DNA from: CAVORB01 sp963736235
GTDB taxonomy: Bacteria; Pseudomonadota; Gammaproteobacteria; Chromatiales; Chromatiaceae
NCBI GenBank assembly: GCA_963736235.1
Contig: CAVTOR010000004.1
Span: 75,126 to 139,125, forward strand
Direction: 5' to 3'
DNA: 64,000 bases
Of the stretch, positions 55,647 to 64,000 are shown one piece after another. Position numbers and translations under genes: made by a program. Positions within the stretch are counted from its first letter, which is position 1. Each line of letters begins with the position of its first letter. The notes beneath the pieces are model-generated. The model was given only the letters and a program-made list of their open reading frames with translations. It was not told the DNA's origin and searched no databases.

Positions 55647-56614
55647 TCAGGTAAACAGGGGACGGCGCCGGCTCGATCGATGATCGATGCAACCGTGGTC
55701 CCCCGCATCGCCGAGACCGTGCAGTTCGTCCGCTGCAGTGCGTATGTGCTGGCGCCTGTGCAGTCCCCTTCCCTCGGTCCTGATAGGCGGTTGGTCGCGT
55801 CGCCCGAGGTAGACGCGGCGCGTCGGTTTGGTGTGATGGGGTCGGTAGTTGCGCCCACACGGAGCGCCGCCCGCTCCGGCGCGGTCAGCGGATTCTGAAG
55901 CGGCCTGCTGTCGGTTGCGCGCGTGCAGATGACGCCCCGCCCTCCCTTGGCTATCGGCTTCTTCGCGCCTTCCTCGAATCGCTCTGGATCCACGACGGAA
56001 CGACTGACAGCGAACAGGACAGTCGCGAACTCCGGCTTCTGGAAAGCGAACAGTTCATCCGTGTAATGGTCCGTCAGCCGATCAAGTTCTACCTCTAGTT
56101 CGGCATGATCAAGCAAGAGGTTCGTGCGGAAATCCGTGGAGATTCTGCGCGCGGCATGCGAGGAGGATGACTCAAGGCACAACAGGCGCACTCTGCCGCG
56201 CTCATTCGTCCGGAGCCGAAAATTCGGCAAGAACAACGTCCACGACAGGGCCTCGAAATAGCTCCCCACGAATGGTTTGCATTGGTCGATGGTATCGAAC
56301 TCCCAACCCTCCTGGGTCAGAGGCTTGTCCGCCTTTTCAAAGTCGATGTAAAGACTCCAGCAACCGTCTTTATCCTGAGTCGCCCTAGCACACTGCGCCC
56401 ATTGGCCGGTGTGGAATAACCAGTCTTCCTCACTGACGATGCCCGTTCCTTCGCTCCGGTCTGGCCGGACTGCAGGCTGGCGACGGCCGAGGAGCGTCTG
56501 CTCGGCGTCGGGCGCGGCGGAGACCTGTCGGGCTCCGAGGCCCCGAGCGCCTGGCTTTCCTGGTTGCGTCAGGGCCGAATCGGGCCGCTGTCTGGTGGAT
56601 CGCCCCGCGAGCAT
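55643..56614 (-). CDS. Protein of unknown function in the tRNA-Gly island
   Basis: 323 residues as an open frame. The N-terminal 60 residues are Arg/Pro-rich and may not be translated. A GTG before SEEDWLFHTGQW (about 56440) would give about 265 residues with more ordinary composition. Segments such as GWEFDTIDQCKPFVGSYFEAL and TDHYTDELFAFQKPEFATVLF suggest a soluble protein. No family or motif was recognised. The C-terminus is Thr/Arg-rich and overlaps the glycosyltransferase start. It could itself be partly degraded. Confidence 0.45.
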   Translation of the reverse strand: MLAGRSTRQRPDSALTQPGKPGARGLGARQVSAAPDAEQTLLGRRQPAVRPDRSEGTGIVSEEDWLFHTGQWAQCARATQDKDGCWSLYIDFEKADKPLTQEGWEFDTIDQCKPFVGSYFEALSWTLFLPNFRLRTNERGRVRLLCLESSSSHAARRISTDFRTNLLLDHAELEVELDRLTDHYTDELFAFQKPEFATVLFAVSRSVVDPERFEEGAKKPIAKGGRGVICTRATDSRPLQNPLTAPERAALRVGATTDPITPNRRAASTSGDATNRLSGPREGDCTGASTYALQRTNCTVSAMRGTTVASIIDRAGAVPCLPE

Positions 56615-57340
56615 TCCGCAGGGTCAGGTCAGCCTTGGGTCGTGAGCCGTCGATGGCTTCACTGAAGCGTATGTCTGCAATGAGGATATTGCGGGCGTTG
56701 GCTGGGGAAGGGGGAAGGTCTCTTCCTGGCCGGTTCCCGGAACATCGGCAGCACCCTCCAGACATCGACAGATCTTAGATCGATGCCGAGTCTCCCTCAA
56801 GACATATGGCGGATGGCCATTTGACGGCGATGTGGCCGGTGGGTCCTCCCCACCCCTGGAACCCGCATTTTGGAACGCTAGGACGCTAGAGCCCGTGTGG
56901 TTGCTAGCTGGCGTGTATCGCGGTCAGTTGACGGAAGGCAGCCACGGCCGCCGCGGGCCATCCGCCGCCGATCCTCCCCTCGATCATGCCGCAGTAAATC
57001 CCGCCCCTGCTCAGCCTATGGCTCGCCAGTCGCGGCCAGTGACGTGGACGACTACTTGTTCGATCGGTTCGACGACCTCCTGATGGCCGCCGCGGAGCTG
57101 GGCCAGGAGTGCGAGCTGGCCCTGCTGCTGGTCGGCCTCGTGGGCGATCTGATCCGCGCGCAGTCCCAGTGCCCCGGTCGCCGACGCCCTGGTGCATATC
57201 GGCCTGCCGCCGAGCGTGCCGGTATCATGCCCTCGAGCCAGGAGGCGCTACACTAGGCGTCCATTTTTTTCGCCGCGCTGCCATGTGCTGCTTTGTGCTA
57301 TAAAAGCAGTGGCTCACCGTGCGCCGTAGAGTCCCGTATA
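56615..57340. other. Island region without a supported gene
   Basis: About 725 bases. Short open stretches exist on both strands (for example a plus-strand segment near 57050-57150 reading DYLFDRFDDLLMAAAELGQ), but none has a clear start, ribosome-binding site and family. Probably decayed cargo. Confidence 0.35.
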
Positions 57341-57387
57341 CCTTGCCAAGGTTGGGGTCGCGAGTTCGAGTCTCGTTTCCAGCTCCA
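57341..57387 (+). repeat. Attachment-site copy: duplicated 3' part of tRNA-Gly
   Basis: 47 bp starting CCTTGCCAAGGTTGGGGTCG, matching 52980-53026 at all but one position. It covers the anticodon stem-loop to the tRNA 3' end and has no 5' half, so it is not a tRNA gene. Confidence 0.88.
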
Positions 57388-57680
57388 TTTTCTCCCTTCT
57401 CCTCAGATCCCAGGGCGCCAAGCGGCTGTCGCGGTCAGCCGGCTGGTCCATCGCGCAACTCGCGGGCTGGTCGCCGCTTCCTTGGCTGAATCGGTATCCC
57501 GGCGGCGCGGCCCCGGGTTCGATGCTGCTGTAGGCGTGCGTGCCTCCTCGCAGTACGACGCGATATGATCGCAGGCGACCAGACGCGGATGCCGATAGAA
57601 CCGAGCGGGCGCGGAGAGTCGACCGACGGCGCGGGCCCGCTTCCCCGTAACACTTCGCGGCGATGGTGGATGATGAGGGA

Positions 57681-57803
57681 ATGAGAAAGACCTTCTTGCT
57701 GCTGCTATTTCTGTCGGCCTGTGCCGCTGATCCCCCTCCCCGCGACGCCGACGAGCGTTCGTCGGGACCCACCGTGTACGGGCAGATCTCCGCCTCGGTT
57801 GAC
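57681..57803 (+). CDS. Possible small lipoprotein
   Basis: 40 residues with a short lipoprotein signal (MRKTFLLLLFLSAC), then PPPRDADERSSGPTVYG. A GAGGG ribosome-binding site precedes the ATG. A GGGG run at about 57780-57783 is followed, one base out of frame, by a more plausible tail (QISASVDRISTR). The true protein may be about 46 residues if the run carries an extra G. Low confidence. Confidence 0.35.
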
Positions 57804-57953
57804 AGGATATCGACTCGGTGAATAAACGTTCTCTCGACAACGCACGTTTGATGTCGAATGCAGATCGCCGTGAGATCTTGCGCCCCGGGCTGGTAGCCCC
57901 TGCCAGCGCGCGATCGAGATAACGGACAAGGGACAGAAGCGAGGAGGCAGACG

Positions 57954-60900
57954 ATGGCGCATGAGTCAGTTCGATCCGCTGCCTGGGTGACGCGCATAGT
58001 CGCTTGGCTTCAGGCGGTCCCGCCCTGGCTGCTGGTCGTGGTGGCGTTTGTGGCGTTGGCTGCCGCTCTTGCGTTGACGAAGGATATGCGTGGGTACGGC
58101 GACGAGCTGCGTCAGGGTCCGGCGCGTGCCGATGTCGTTACCTTGCAGCTCGCTTTCTCGGCAGAGAAGGGGGTGCGCATCCGGCAGGACTGGGCGGGGC
58201 GCATTACCGGCGCCTGTTGCCCGGGTTCTGGCGATGTGGTGTGTGAGACGCCGGTGTCCGACTGCGCGCTGAAGAGCATCCGCGCCGATTGGGGCTTCAT
58301 ACTCGCTTACGTCGTGTTCGGATTCGCCGGCCTGATCGCGTTGCTCAGATTGCTTCGGGTTCCCGTCGACGGATATTGGCTGGCGATCAGCCTTTTGCCG
58401 CTGGGCGCCGGCGCGCTGGACGTCGGGGAGAATCTGCTGCACCTGCGTTTCATCGGCGCCGAGGGGCCACCCCATCTGATCATCTGGGCCAGCTTGCTGG
58501 CCGGCGGCAAGCTTCTGCTCCTGGGCATTGCGCTTGTGGCCGCTATCACCATTCTGGGCTTCTGGCTGTTCAGCCAACCCTGGGCGAGAAACGCCGGTGC
58601 CTCATCCAAGGTCAAGCGAGCCACGCTTCCGGAGGTGCTGGAGAAGGAGGCGGAGTATCTGCGCAGTCGCCGGACGCTGGTTTCGGGTCCGGCAGTCGCG
58701 GAGGAGTCCCCTGGATCGGTCTCGCCATGTCGGGCGGCGGTATCCGCTCGGCTACCGTCAATCTGGGCGTGCTGCAGGCGCTGCTGGAATCGTCGTTCTT
58801 CCGCCGCGTCGATTATCTGAGCTCGGTCTCGGGCGGGGGCTACATCGCCGCGGCGCTTTCCAGCCTCTTGTCCTTCAAGACCAAGCGGACGGCCTCGGAC
58901 GTCGCTGACCCTGATCAGTATGAGTTCCGCGGTCCGGAAGACAGGCCTCATTTCGACGTAAATGAACCCCTAAGCAGCCCTTCGATCGGCGCGAGCGCGG
59001 CTCGGACGGAGGGGGGAACCCTGGCTTTCCGGGCGGATGGTGACGGAGCATCTGCTCGCCTATGGCGAATACCTGGTGCGGCGCCGGCGGCTGTTGTCGC
59101 GGGACGTCCTGCGCGCCATCGGTACGGTCTCCAGCGGAATCGCTGCCATGCTGGTGCTGTTCGGGCTGGCCATGATGCTCGTCGCCGCGGCGACTGCGGC
59201 AGTGATCGAGGCATCCGGCGTCGATCTGTCGCAAGCCAACCAAGGCAATCTCAGCGGCTATTGGACGGCGCTGTGGTCCGGCGTTGGCGGGTGGTCCGGG
59301 CTGTTGGCGGTGACGGCCTTCGGCGGTGTGGCCGTCCTCGCGGTTCTTTATGCCTGCGGCTGGGTCGCCATCAGGACGCCGGCGATTTGGTTCTGCCGCG
59401 ACGGCGACACCGTCTCCGAGTCGCGTCAACACCGCGCCCTCTGGATAGCGGGCGGGACGATCGCCTTCCTCGGCCTGGTGCTGCTGCCGGTCTTTGGGGC
59501 GTTGCGCGGCGTGGCGCCGGGGCAGCCGAGTCTGCTCTTGGTGCCGGGCTTTTTCCTCGGAGGTCTGTTGGCCACGGGATTGGCCTATGTTCTGCTCAGC
59601 GCCTCGCTCCTGGAGGTGGTGGGGCTGCGCTGAGCCCCGCGACGCGCTCCTACATCAGTGGCGCCAACGGGCTGTGCCTTTATCTCCTGCTGTTGGGCGG
59701 CGCACTCGGCTTGCTGCCCTGGATCTTGTCCGCGCTGCACACCCTCGGCGCGCCGGAGGCAAGCGTCGGCCTGTTCGCCGCGGTCGCTTCCGGCATTCTC
59801 GCCTGGTTGCAGAAGAGCAAGAAGGAAGGCGAGCCGCAGGTCAAGAAGGCCGTCGAGCTGGTCAGGACCTCGGGAGAGTTCCTGCTGAAGCTCGCGTTGG
59901 GGGACGCGTTGCCGCTTTGCTGGTCGCGGCGCTGATCCTTGCGCTCGCGGCGTTGATTTCAGTTTTGGAGTCGGTGGCGAGTGCGAATCCGGGTGCGGTG
60001 GCCTTCCTCGAGGCCGGGCGCCGCCGTGTCTCGCGGCGCTTGTTATCCTGGGATTCCTGATCGATTTCAACAAGCTCTCCATGCACTACTTCTACCGCGA
60101 CCGGCTGGTCGAGGCCGACCTGTCCACCGACGGGCCAGTCAGCGGAAGTGGCGTGCGGGATCTCGAGCCCAAGCGCGACAATTCCGAGATGCGCCTGACG
60201 CAGCTGCACGGCGATTACAAGGGACCACCGCGGTCAGAGATGGACACCGCGATCCAGCAGCAGGCGGTACCGACCACGCTGGGCACACGCCTGAAGTGGT
60301 GGGGACCCGCGCCGATTGAGAAGGAACGCTTCTCCGGCGCCGCCACCGCCGCGCCCTATCATCTCGTCTGCACCTGCCTCAATCTCACCAGCGATCGGGA
60401 CATGCGCCTGCGCAGCCGCCGTTCCGACGTCTTCGTGTTCTCCAGGCTGTTCTGCGGGTCGTCCGTGACCGGATTCGTCGACACGACGCTGTACCGCTCC
60501 GGGGCGACCAAGCTCGCGCGCGCGGTGACCATATCGGGTGCGGCGGCCGACTCGGCGATGGGGCAGCAGACCTTCTTCGCCCAGTCCTTTGCTACGACCC
60601 TGTTCAACATCCGGCTCGGTCAGTGGCTCGAGAATCCCAGGTTCCGGGAGGGGCGCGACGCCCACCGCTGGGAGAACTGGATCTTCTGGCCGAGTTACCT
60701 GCTCAAGGAGGTATTCGGCATCAGCGACTCGCGCGGACGGCTGGTGCACCTGTCGGACGGAGGTCACACGGGCGATAACCTCGGCATCATTCCCCTGTTG
60801 CAGCGTCGTTGCGGGTTGGTTCTGGCGGTGGATGCGGAATGCGATCCGAAACACCGCTTTGGCTCGCTGATGAACGCTCTGCGCTACGCGGAGATCGACC

Positions 60901-61280
60901 TCGACGTGAAGATCGAGATGAATCTGTCGAGCCTGGAGCTCAAGGAGGAAGACCTGACCGACCGTCACCTGGCCATCGGCTACATTCATTACCCCGAGAC
61001 CCCCTCGCAGCCTGCGTCCAAGGGCATTCTGTTCTACCTTAAGGCTTCCGTCGCCGCGCTGGAGGGGGACCCCGAGTCCATCCGCCAGTACCGAAAATCC
61101 CACCCGGAGTTTCCGCACGAGACGACCGCGGACCAGTTCTTCAGTGAGGCCCAGTTCGAGGCCTACCGCGTCTTGGGACAGGTGCTGGGGAAGAGCTTGG
61201 TGAAGGAATGCCCGGAGCTTGTCGAGCCGGGATTCGACGCGAAGCAGTTGATCGAGAATCTGTGGCAGCGGCGCGCGTGA
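57954..61280 (+). pseudogene. Membrane-associated patatin-like phospholipase, multiple frame changes
   Basis: The N-terminus (MAHESVRSAAWVTRIVAWLQ, GGAGG ribosome-binding site) has several membrane helices. After a shift near 58705 the patatin core begins GLAMSGGGIRSATVNLGVL with the nucleophile region YLSSVSGGGYIAAAL. More membrane helices follow (59037-59633) in a third frame, then LYLLLLGGALGLLPWIL and another shift near 59915. From about 60081 a long intact frame contains the catalytic Asp motif SDGGHTGDNLGIIPLL. Joined, it would be about 1,100 residues, a known large patatin group. At least four frame changes are needed. The catalytic motifs are intact in separate frames. Sequencing error or real decay cannot be separated here. 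Confidence 0.8.
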
Positions 61281-61356
61281 CGGTGAGCCTTCCCGGTTCG
61301 TCCATCTGAATCGCGCCCAAAGCAAAGCGCAAGCAAACGAGGAGATTCGTCGTCCC

Positions 61357-62175
61357 GTGATCGACCTGCATTGCCATATGTTGCCGGGCATCGACGACGG
61401 CGCCGTTGATCTGGATACGGCCCTGGAAATGGCGCGCATCGCCGTCGCCGACGGCATCACCCTGACCGCCTGTACCCCGCACATCTACCCGGGTCTCTAC
61501 GAGAACGACGCGGAGGGAATTCGGCGTGCGGTCGGCGCCTTCCGGCAACAGGTGACCGACGCCGGAATCCCGCTGGAGTTCACCTACGGCGCCGACATCC
61601 AGCTCGTTCCCGAACTGGTGGAGCGCCTGAAGAGCGGCGCCTTCCCCACGCTCCACGGCACCCGCTATTTCCTGTTCGAGCCGCCTCACCATACGGTTCC
61701 CGCGCGTTTCATCGAGTCCGTGTTCGACGCGGTGGCGAGCGGATACGTGCCTGTCATCACGCACCCGGAACGCCTGACCTGGCTGGATGACGCGCATTAC
61801 GGATGGTTCGTGCAGGCGGCGCGGCAGGGGGCCTGGCTGCAGGTCACCGCCGGCGCCCTGACGGGGCGCTTCAGCAAGCGGGCCAAGTACTGGGGCGAGC
61901 GCATGCTCGACGACGGCATCGTCCACATCCTGGCGACCGATGCCCATGCCGCCGACCGGCGGCCGCCGCTGCTGGCGGAGGGTCGGGAGATCGCGGCCAA
62001 ATGGCTAGGGGAGGAGGAGGCGGACCGCTTGGTCGAGCAGCGCCCGCGGGCCGTGATCGAGGACCGCGATCCCGCTGACGTGCCACCACCCCCAGCGTTC
62101 GGAACGCGGGGCGAGAGAGGGGCGAGCGGCCCGCCGACAAAGGGCTGGCTGGCGCGGATCTTCCGCGGGTCTTGA
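61357..62175 (+). CDS. CpsB/CapC/YwqE-type tyrosine phosphatase (PHP fold)
   Basis: 272 residues starting (GTG) MIDLHCHMLPGIDDGAVDL. Metal-binding motifs are the HCH near the N-terminus, CTPHIYPG, ITHPER and a C-terminal ILATDAHAADRRPP, all as in the PHP-type phosphatases of polysaccharide regulation. These enzymes dephosphorylate BY-kinases that control capsule or exopolysaccharide length. No kinase gene is adjacent, so the partner is unknown. The C-terminal 40 residues are a Pro/Gly-rich tail. Confidence 0.88.
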   Translation: MIDLHCHMLPGIDDGAVDLDTALEMARIAVADGITLTACTPHIYPGLYENDAEGIRRAVGAFRQQVTDAGIPLEFTYGADIQLVPELVERLKSGAFPTLHGTRYFLFEPPHHTVPARFIESVFDAVASGYVPVITHPERLTWLDDAHYGWFVQAARQGAWLQVTAGALTGRFSKRAKYWGERMLDDGIVHILATDAHAADRRPPLLAEGREIAAKWLGEEEADRLVEQRPRAVIEDRDPADVPPPPAFGTRGERGASGPPTKGWLARIFRGS

Positions 62176-62256
62176 TCAGGATGGCCCTTGTTGCGCCGGA
62201 TGAGCAGGCCGGCATTCGGTTTAATACGCTTCGCCATTGCGCCCGCACCGGGGTTC

Positions 62257-62820
62257 TCAGTTCCGTCCGTCGAGCCCGCAGGCCGCGAACCGATCGGCAT
62301 AGGCGCGTCGGGCACGTTCCGTCATGCGCTCGTAAAGCCTACGGCGTGATTCGCACACCCGCCGGGTTCGCTCGTGCCCGGCCGCTAGGCCGGCCCGATC
62401 ATTCCGATGACCGATCGGGACTCGACCGTTCGGGCAGTGGTAGCGCTCGAAGCAGTCCGCGCGCTTGATCGGCCCTGCCGGCTCATTCTCGCAACGTAGC
62501 TGAACGTAGGGCGTTTTCGTCGTTGACGTCCACCGGGCGGTGATTGGCGACGACAAAGTTGTCGGAGAGTACGGCCGTCGGCACGAAGAAGCAGAGAGTG
62601 CCCGTGCCGCGCTCCAGCACGCGGTCGTTCTCCTGCCAGGATTGTGCGCCTCACCCCAACGAGAATCTCGATCGGCCTCGAAACGGGGCAAACTCATCCG
62701 GATCATGCTCGGCGAGCAGGTACACCACACGTTCGCATCCCGGCCAGATCCTCGTTGAAGCGCTCGACATTCCGACACGCGAACGAGAAGAGTTCGGCCA
62801 TCGTACTCCCTTGTTGAATC
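62257..62820 (-). pseudogene. Degraded gene of unknown function
   Basis: Protein-like pieces occur in changing frames: MAELFSFACRNVERFNEDLAG at 62800-62740, VVYLLAEHDPDEFAPF, QENDRVLERGTGTLCFFVPT, then DNFVVANHRPVDVNDENA, and a C-terminal Arg-rich part ending RFAACGLDGRN at 62257. Each piece looks protein-like but none extends beyond about 70 codons without a stop. This suggests one gene with several indels. No family was recognised. Confidence 0.35.
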
Positions 62821-62906
62821 GATACCCGCCAGTATCGTGATGTTACGCGATGGCATTCGTCAGAGCTTGGGCGACGGCTCCCTCGGCTGGAGTGGCGAGG
62901 ATGCCG

Positions 62907-63674
62907 TCACCACGCCTCAATCTTTGCCAGTAGCTCCTTTGCCTCGGGGATGCCTTGATCCGCGGACCGATGCAGTAGTTCCTTGGCTATAGCGATATCC
63001 TGCGGGACCCCCTTGCCTTGAAAATACCTGACCGCCAGCTCGTACTGTGCGCCGCCATGGCCCGCATCCGCAGCCTGTCGGTACCAGTTGATCGCCTCGG
63101 TTTGATCTGCGCTTACGCCCTTGCCCGTGTCGTACGCCTTGGCCAAAGCGTATTGGCCCGCAATGTTTCCGCTCGCAGCGGAGGCCGCGAACAGATTGAA
63201 TGCCGCAACCGGATCCTGCTTCACCCCCATGCCGCTCTGGTACAGAGATCCCAGATGATACTGCGCATCCGGGTGGCCCTTCTTGGCCGCGCGCTCAAAT
63301 AAGACGGCTGCCCCGGGGATGTTTACATCGGTCCCACGACCGTCCAGCAGCATCTCTCCCACTTTGTTCTCCGCCTCGCGGTGTCCTTGGAGGGCGCTTT
63401 CTCTGTACCATCTGAAGGCTTCAGTGAGGTTCTGCGGCAGCCCCTTCCCTTCCTCATAGCACCGGCCAGTCATAACCCAGGTCGAGGCGTCACCCTGCTT
63501 CGCGTTCTTGGCGAGGATGCGGCATGCTTCGACGAACTTTCCAGCCGAGAACAGCGTCTCGGCCTGCGTTATGAGCGCGCTTGAACCCTGCCCAGCCAGA
63601 TCGATGGACTCGGCAGCGATCGCCGATCCCATGACGATGACGGAAATCGCAAGGCCGATGCGGAACTGGGACAT
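62907..63674 (-). CDS. SEL1-repeat secreted protein
   Basis: 255 residues from MSQFRIGLAISVIVMGSAIAAE, a Sec signal peptide; a longer in-frame start precedes it. The mature part has about five SEL1-like repeats (for example AFRWYRESALQGHREAENKVGEMLLDGRGT and NLFAASAASGNIAGQYALAKAYDTGKG). Such repeats form alpha-solenoids that mediate protein contacts, often at the cell surface or in signalling. It is on the minus strand with no close partner. Confidence 0.9.
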   Translation of the reverse strand: MSQFRIGLAISVIVMGSAIAAESIDLAGQGSSALITQAETLFSAGKFVEACRILAKNAKQGDASTWVMTGRCYEEGKGLPQNLTEAFRWYRESALQGHREAENKVGEMLLDGRGTDVNIPGAAVLFERAAKKGHPDAQYHLGSLYQSGMGVKQDPVAAFNLFAASAASGNIAGQYALAKAYDTGKGVSADQTEAINWYRQAADAGHGGAQYELAVRYFQGKGVPQDIAIAKELLHRSADQGIPEAKELLAKIEAW

Positions 63675-63875
63675 AGAAACTCCCTCGCTTGAAGTACGAG
63701 CATCAGGAAACTGAGAATCACGAATGGGTACTGGCGCTCCACTCAACATTGTTCGAATGGCCGAATTCGGAAATAAACCCTGCGTAAGCCATGCCTGAAC
63801 CGGGATGGTTCTCGATGCCTTGGAGCGACTCGTGCTCCGGTCTCATGGGATGTGGATTTCTCAACCAACCGTCGT

Positions 63876-64000
63876 TCAACGTCCGACCGTCTCGGGACCC
63901 TCGCCGCCGAACCGGGTCGCCAGATAGCCGATCGCCAGGCCGACGAGGGCTCCCTCGGCGGCGAACCAGAACGGAGATCGGATAACCCCGTCCGCACCAA
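63876..64000 (-). CDS. C-terminus of a membrane protein (5' end outside the window)
   Basis: About 41 codons run in from the right edge, reading SPFWFAAEGALVGLAIGYLA then TRFGGEGPETVGR and TGA at 63876-63878. One hydrophobic helix is visible. Composition and hydrophobicity look coding, unlike the overlapping frame. Identity unknown. Confidence 0.4.
   Translation of the reverse strand, partial: GADGVIRSPFWFAAEGALVGLAIGYLATRFGGEGPETVGR

Noticed and set aside
57341..57387. Second tRNA-Gly gene
   Set aside because: Only the 3' part from the anticodon stem on is present; no 5' acceptor or D arm, so it is an att-site duplication.

Overview
The window is GC-rich, densely coding DNA from a sulfur-metabolising, autotrophic gammaproteobacterium, most likely of the Chromatiales or a relative. 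The lineage call rests on conserved gene orders (uvrY-uvrC-pgsA-tRNA-Gly; ftsK-lolA-rarA; aat-ate-infA; fmdB-aspS-nudB), a proteobacterial phosphoribulokinase (Calvin cycle) and a DsrC-type sulfur-relay protein. It is an inference from gene content, since there is no rRNA in the window.

Layout. 1-6550 (minus strand): a type I restriction-modification operon in the order hsdR-hsdS-mntA-hepT-hsdM, with a HEPN/MNT toxin-antitoxin pair embedded and translationally coupled to hsdM. hsdR and hsdS are broken, and G/C-rich palindromic elements sit exactly at the hsdR lesions. 6750-9024: periplasmic MsrBA and phosphoribulokinase. 9471-14241: glycan genes (methyltransferase, GT2-GT4 fusion, sulfotransferase). 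14288-19132: secreted or lipoprotein genes, a DUF3775 protein, an M48 protease and a CrtC-like lipocalin. 19201-23435: an operon for a periplasmic GMC flavoprotein dehydrogenase with a Tat-signal small subunit and two c-type cytochromes. 23537-26840: initiator tRNA, glgC and a lipoprotein hydrolase. 27002-31796 (minus): exbB-exbD-tonB-DUF3050-hugZ (haem/iron handling), then a dsrC paralogue and a hydrolase. 31837-38867: TauE-like exporter, an atypical AAA+ regulator, infA, ate-aat-DUF482, trxB and ald. 38886-47756: ftsK, lolA, rarA, an SDR, fmdB, aspS, nudB. 47851-53026: yccA, tRNA-Ser, uvrY, a type-5 UDG, uvrC, pgsA, tRNA-Gly. 52980-57387: a decayed integrative element bounded by a 47-bp duplication of the tRNA-Gly 3' part, carrying a broken tyrosine recombinase, a membrane protein and a glycosyltransferase. 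57681-64000: a large membrane patatin phospholipase read in several frames, a CpsB/YwqE-type phosphatase, a degraded gene, a SEL1 protein and a partial gene.

A caution for the whole window: conserved genes (rarA, tonB, yccA, a DUF482 gene, a sulfotransferase, the patatin gene) each need one or more frame changes to read through. That many lesions in housekeeping-type genes suggests indel errors in the assembly, so single frameshifts should not be taken as real pseudogenisation without read support. The hsdR breaks are different: they coincide with inserted repeats.

The most interesting loci are the repeat-interrupted R-M/HEPN-MNT operon, the GMC-cytochrome operon with a possible iron-sulfur cysteine motif, the DUF3050/HugZ/TonB operon with an adjacent short DsrC, the AAA+ regulator lacking the GAFTGA loop, and the tRNA-Gly island.
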